A stretch of DNA of 37,203 bases from NCBI GenBank assembly GCA_900542195.1, contig UQNA01000028.1:1-37203 (forward strand), in the 5' to 3' direction. The translations under genes were made by a program, and so were the position numbers. The notes under the pieces are model-generated. The model had not been told where the DNA came from. It saw nothing but the letters and a program-made list of their open reading frames with translations, and ran no database searches. The stretch comes from an uncultured Sutterella sp. GTDB taxonomy: Bacteria > Pseudomonadota > Gammaproteobacteria > Burkholderiales > Burkholderiaceae_F. Positions 34,351-37,203 of this stretch are shown one piece after another; the first letter of the stretch is position 1, and each line of letters begins with the position of its first letter.

Positions 34351-35277
34351 ATGGCTGTTTACCAAAGTATCACCGAGCTTATCGGAAGAACTCCGCTTTT
34401 GAAACTAAACAACTTTTCTAAAAATAGAAATTTAAAGGCGACGGTTATTGCTAAATTGGAATATTTGAATCCTTCAGGATCGGTCAAAGACCGGGCAGCT
34501 CTCTCTATGCTGGATGAAGCTTCTCAAAGGGGCCTCATTAACAAAGAAACCGTGATTATTGAACCGACTAGCGGTAACACGGGAATTGGACTGGCAGCGA
34601 TTGCCGCGGCAAGAGGCATGAAGGTTATTCTTACAATGCCGGAAACCATGAGCGTTGAAAGACAAAATCTTTTGAAAGCTTACGGTGCAGAGATAGTTTT
34701 AACTGACGGCAAGAAAGGAATGACAGGATCAATTGAAAAAGCCCAAGAACTGGCTAAAGAGTATCCGAATAGCTTTATTCCCGGTCAATTTGAAAATCCT
34801 GCTAATCCTCTTGCTCATGTCAAAACAACAGGCCCAGAAATCTGGGAGGACACGGATGGGAAGGTTGATATTTTCGTAGCCGGAGTCGGAACAGGCGGAA
34901 CGGTATCAGGTGTAGGCAATTATTTGAAGTCCAAAAATTCGGACGTAAAAGTTGTTGGAGTAGAACCCGAAACCTCAGCTGTTATTAGCGGAAAGCAACC
35001 CGGACCCCATCCTTTACAAGGAATCGGAGCAGGTTTCATCCCAAAAACTTTAAACGTTTCTATTCTGGATGAGGTTATGACAATTTCTGGCGATGAAGCT
35101 TTTAAAGCTTCAAAAGCTTTGGCGCGTGAAGAAGGCTTTTTGGTAGGCATTTCTTCAGGTGCTGCTTTAGCAGCCGCTCAGAAGCTCGCAGAACGGCCTG
35201 AGAACCAAAATAAAACCATCGTAGTGCTTCTTCCGGATGCCGGCGATCGTTATCTTTCTACAGATTTATTCAAATAG
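34351..35277 (+). CDS. cysK: Cysteine synthase A (O-acetylserine thiol-lyase)
   Basis: A 308-residue PLP enzyme that makes cysteine from O-acetylserine and sulfide. The cofactor Lys46 is in 'NPSGSVKDRAA'; 'TSGNTGIGLA' binds the substrate carboxylate and 'GVGTGGTVSG' the PLP phosphate. 'ISSGAALAAA' near the C-terminus is also typical. CysM is less likely because of the 'QFENPANP' and 'GIGAGFIP' blocks, which are CysK-type. It stands alone, with a long upstream region and its own terminator. A C-S lyase gene at 11719 is on another transcript. Confidence 0.95.
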   Translation: MAVYQSITELIGRTPLLKLNNFSKNRNLKATVIAKLEYLNPSGSVKDRAALSMLDEASQRGLINKETVIIEPTSGNTGIGLAAIAAARGMKVILTMPETMSVERQNLLKAYGAEIVLTDGKKGMTGSIEKAQELAKEYPNSFIPGQFENPANPLAHVKTTGPEIWEDTDGKVDIFVAGVGTGGTVSGVGNYLKSKNSDVKVVGVEPETSAVISGKQPGPHPLQGIGAGFIPKTLNVSILDEVMTISGDEAFKASKALAREEGFLVGISSGAALAAAQKLAERPENQNKTIVVLLPDAGDRYLSTDLFK

Positions 35278-35716
35278 AACAAAAGAAAAATAATTCACAA
35301 GAGAAGAGCCAGCAGGATTCTTCCGAACTGGTTCATTTAATTGGCCATCCGCGCAATCCACAACGCCCGGATGGTCATAATTTTTCGTAGAAGGCCTTGA
35401 AAGATTCTCCGTTGTTTGTCTGTCAGAGACGATTTTTCTTTAGGAGGGAACGGCTAGAAGATACCTTATATTTTTCGGTTGGTTATCGCATATAAGAAGG
35501 TATCCTTAGGAAAGTTTTCTGCATGGAGAAAATTCAGTTGTTGTCCTCAGATAACATGAAATCAGCCCCAATTGTGAAAGAATGGCAAAAAAACTTTCCA
35601 ACTAATTTCTATTATGAGCAATAGACATTGATTGTTACTTCTTTAATATCAATGACTGATTGTTATCGATATCCCATTTTTCTAGAATATTCTCATTTAG
35701 TAAAAAAGGGATAACC
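35278..35716. other. Region between cysK and fdhE
   Basis: After the cysK terminator there is an 8-bp stem, GATACCTT (35460-35467) with AAGGTATC (35497-35504), and an inverted repeat CATTGAT (35626-35632) with ATCAATG (35648-35654), 60-90 bases upstream of fdhE. The latter is loosely like an FNR half-site pair, but the spacing is too long for a classical box. No open frame of note. Confidence 0.4.
35343..35385 (+). terminator. Intrinsic terminator after cysK
   Basis: Arms GGCCATCCG (35343-35351) and CGGATGGTC (35368-35376) pair with one G-T wobble and are followed by ATAATTTTT. Confidence 0.8.
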
Positions 35717-36619
35717 ATGACTAACGAAAAAAGAAAAGAGGCCATTGAAGCCTATAGGGCTCGAAAGGACTCTTTTGACTGGAACGGTCTAATGGATTAT
35801 GCAAACTCTCTTTTAGAGTGCAGAGACCGTATACAGGAAACTGTAAAACCTGTCGCTTTGGATGAAGAAGTTGCTGCTAGAGCCATCAAGGAAAAAGTTC
35901 CGTACCTTAGCTTAAAGCCTGTTCAAATTATTCCTTCTGAATTCCGCGGACATCTTAATGAGTTAGTCAAAGAATTCTTAGAGCAGGGCATTATTCACGA
36001 TGAACACAATAAGTCTCTTCTTCGTTCAGTAGACCTTTCCAAGCTTACTGACAAAACCATTGAGCTGGCGGGTGAAGATCCTAACCAGTTCTTCTTAGAA
36101 GCAGTCAACGAACTGCAGGGTGAAGAGAAGAACGAACTTCTTCAGATGATCCTTGCAGGTCTTTTGATCAATGCCGTTCGTGTCTATTTAAGCAGCCTCG
36201 GTGTTCAAATGACTGAATTCGTCGGTCATCCAGGAGATCTAAAGGTTTCTGATCAGCCAATGACTTGCCCGACTTGCGGACAACCTCCTACGCTTGCATC
36301 TTTAGGCAATGAAGGAAATATTGCCGGTAATTCCAGAAAACTGTTCTGTGCTTGCTGTGGAACTGTATGGCCCTTCGAGCGTGTTCGCTGCGCCTACTGC
36401 GGAACAAGAAACACTAACAAACTCAAATACGTTCATTCCGATGGAGATCCTATCCATCGTTTGTACGTTTGCGAAAAATGTGGCGGCGTCCTTCCAACAG
36501 TTTTCCAAGAGCAATTGGGAGAGAATATTGACTATGATGTTGAGCAGACTGCGTGTGGCGTTATTCAGTCTCTCTACCACGAAGAGTTCGCGAAAGATTT
36601 AGAAGAAGAATTGAAGTAA
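35717..36619 (+). CDS. fdhE: Formate dehydrogenase accessory protein FdhE
   Basis: A 300-residue cytoplasmic protein needed for maturation or quality control of respiratory formate dehydrogenases; it binds iron through rubredoxin-like cysteine pairs. The ATG at 35717 is chosen ('MTNEKRKEAIEAYRARKD', AAGGGA upstream); the open frame extends 19 codons further without support. Cysteine pairs occur in order: 'CPTCGQPP', 'CACCGTVWPFERVRCAYCGTRN' (split here as CACC and CAYC) and 'CEKCGGVLP'. The N-terminal half is helical. No formate dehydrogenase gene is in the window, so it acts in trans on enzymes encoded elsewhere. Confidence 0.9.
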   Translation: MTNEKRKEAIEAYRARKDSFDWNGLMDYANSLLECRDRIQETVKPVALDEEVAARAIKEKVPYLSLKPVQIIPSEFRGHLNELVKEFLEQGIIHDEHNKSLLRSVDLSKLTDKTIELAGEDPNQFFLEAVNELQGEEKNELLQMILAGLLINAVRVYLSSLGVQMTEFVGHPGDLKVSDQPMTCPTCGQPPTLASLGNEGNIAGNSRKLFCACCGTVWPFERVRCAYCGTRNTNKLKYVHSDGDPIHRLYVCEKCGGVLPTVFQEQLGENIDYDVEQTACGVIQSLYHEEFAKDLEEELK

Positions 36620-36642
36620 GCAGTTATATCTTTTTCTGTTAG

Positions 36643-36677
36643 CTCTCGGTAATTTCTCCGTTGCCGAGAGTTTTTTT
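36643..36677 (+). terminator. Intrinsic terminator after fdhE
   Basis: Arms CTCTCGG (36643-36649) and CCGAGAG (36664-36670) followed by seven T; a textbook intrinsic terminator. Confidence 0.92.
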
Positions 36678-36728
36678 ATATGTATCCTGCTGAAAGCACA
36701 AAAAAGACGCCTAAGGATTTCAATCTCT

Positions 36729-36774
36729 AATCGCCTGGTTTCGGTTTGGTGCTTGCACCAAAGATCAAGCGATT
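36729..36774. repeat. Nested palindrome
   Basis: Inner arms TTTGGTGC (36745-36752) and GCACCAAA (36755-36762) are separated by two bases. Outer arms AATCGC (36729-36734) and GCGATT (36769-36774) also pair. The two-base centre favours a protein-binding dimer site over an RNA hairpin. Confidence 0.6.
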
Positions 36775-36790
36775 CAAGTTTTAATAAATA

Positions 36791-36820
36791 AAGCCGGAAG
36801 AATAAAAAAAGGCCCGGCTT
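36791..36820 (-). terminator. Hairpin terminator for the minus-strand toxin remnant
   Basis: Arms AAGCCGG (36791-36797) and CCGGCTT (36814-36820). Read on the minus strand the stem is followed by TTTATTTATT, so it fits a leftward transcript coming from the toxin gene. Confidence 0.5.
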
Positions 36821-36970
36821 AATCTCTCCTTGTGCGACTGGTTAGTTCTACAGAAGTTTGAGGCTTCGGCGGAGCGGACTCCGGATTCTAACGATCTTCT
36901 TACCCCTTAAGGAGTTCTAAGCACCGTGGGTGTGTTCACAAAAACACCATAACCGAGTCCGAGCATTTTT

Positions 36971-37203
36971 TTAGTATAGATCCGAGTGGGATCTAAGACG
37001 AATTCCATAGATCTGCTCGGGGCGATTTTCGTAAATAAAAAGAAAGTCAGGCTCAAGATGCAACTCTCGACAGCCCTCCCATTTTCCAATAAGGAGATGA
37101 TCCTTGACTAAGGCAGGAAGCGGCTGCTCAGATACCAGCAATTAAACTATATCCTTGAAAAGTGTCAAATCCTTGTGCTTTTTTCGCAAGTTTGATGTCC
37201 TTT
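36971..37203 (-). pseudogene. YafQ/RelE-superfamily toxin, decayed (runs off window)
   Basis: The minus-strand frame ending at the TAA 36973-36971 reads 'LLVSEQPLPALVKDHLLIG', then 'KWEGCRELHLEPDFLFIY' and 'RSHSDLY'. This is the C-terminal half of YafQ-type mRNA interferases, including the 'H-x-L/I-x-G-x-W-x-G-x-R-x-x-H-x-x-x-D' pattern. Upstream the frame is broken twice: a TAA interrupts '...LFKDIV-stop-LLVSE', and the part 'KDIKLAKK' is in another frame, joined if the A6 run (37179-37184, T on the plus strand) is read as A5. RelE-type toxins act on ribosome-bound mRNA, and their antitoxin gene usually lies just upstream, here outside the window. Two lesions suggest a dead gene. Confidence 0.7.

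Larger units (their letters stand above)
36620..36970. other. Intergenic region after fdhE, rich in inverted repeats
   Basis: It contains three hairpins: the fdhE terminator (36643-36677), a nested palindrome (36729-36774) and a terminator-like stem on the minus strand (36791-36820). No coding frame was supported between 36821 and 36970. Confidence 0.5.

Noticed and set aside
1..37203. CRISPR array, prophage or rRNA genes
   Set aside because: No regularly spaced repeats, phage structural genes or rRNA-like stretches were found on reading the window.

Overview
The window looks like chromosomal DNA of a Gram-negative betaproteobacterium of the Burkholderiales, most likely a low-to-mid-GC gut lineage such as the Sutterellaceae. 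This is inferred from gene order (psd-pssA-leuA, rpsO-pnp, tpiA-secG-tRNA-Leu), the short 'FGSR' type of phosphatidylserine decarboxylase, and the two-membrane envelope genes. No phage or CRISPR array was seen.

Layout. (1) 1-6.7 kb, envelope: the N-terminus of a glycosyltransferase, then a three-gene run of an LtaS/OpgB-like phosphoglycerol transferase, a YejM/PbgA-like sulfatase-fold protein and gpsA, facing a WbaP-type initiating sugar-phosphate transferase. (2) 6.8-11.4 kb: radA, two tandem DUF805 membrane proteins and a lipoprotein. The second DUF805 gene carries a C-terminal tail of ~54-residue repeats and is broken by a one-base frameshift. (3) 11.7-15.5 kb: a PatB/MalY-type C-S lyase, then an Ada-like module in pieces: an AraC regulator divergent from an O6-methylguanine methyltransferase, an ABM-domain protein and an alkA pseudogene. 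(4) 15.6-25.9 kb: two phosphoethanolamine transferases on either side of the genes that make their donor lipid (psd-pssA), with an SDR protein, a SIMPL protein, leuA and a TfoX-N protein. (5) 26-31.5 kb, housekeeping: rpsO, pnp, tpiA, secG and tRNA-Leu(GAG), with an unexpected hydE between pnp and tpiA. (6) 31.5-33.9 kb: an IS1634-like transposase bracketed by two identical, inverted tRNA-Leu(GAG) genes. (7) 34.3-37.2 kb: cysK, fdhE and the decayed C-terminal part of a YafQ-type toxin.

How it fits together: the strongest theme is decoration of the envelope with phospholipid head groups. GpsA makes glycerol-3-phosphate, PssA and Psd make phosphatidylethanolamine, and four membrane-anchored alkaline-phosphatase-superfamily proteins are plausible head-group transferases or related regulators. 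A second theme is gene decay: alkA and the toxin each carry a frameshift plus a stop codon, the repeat-bearing DUF805 gene has one frameshift, and psd has a start region that looks one base short. All four apparent frameshifts fall in or beside short homopolymers, so real decay and consensus error both have to be considered.
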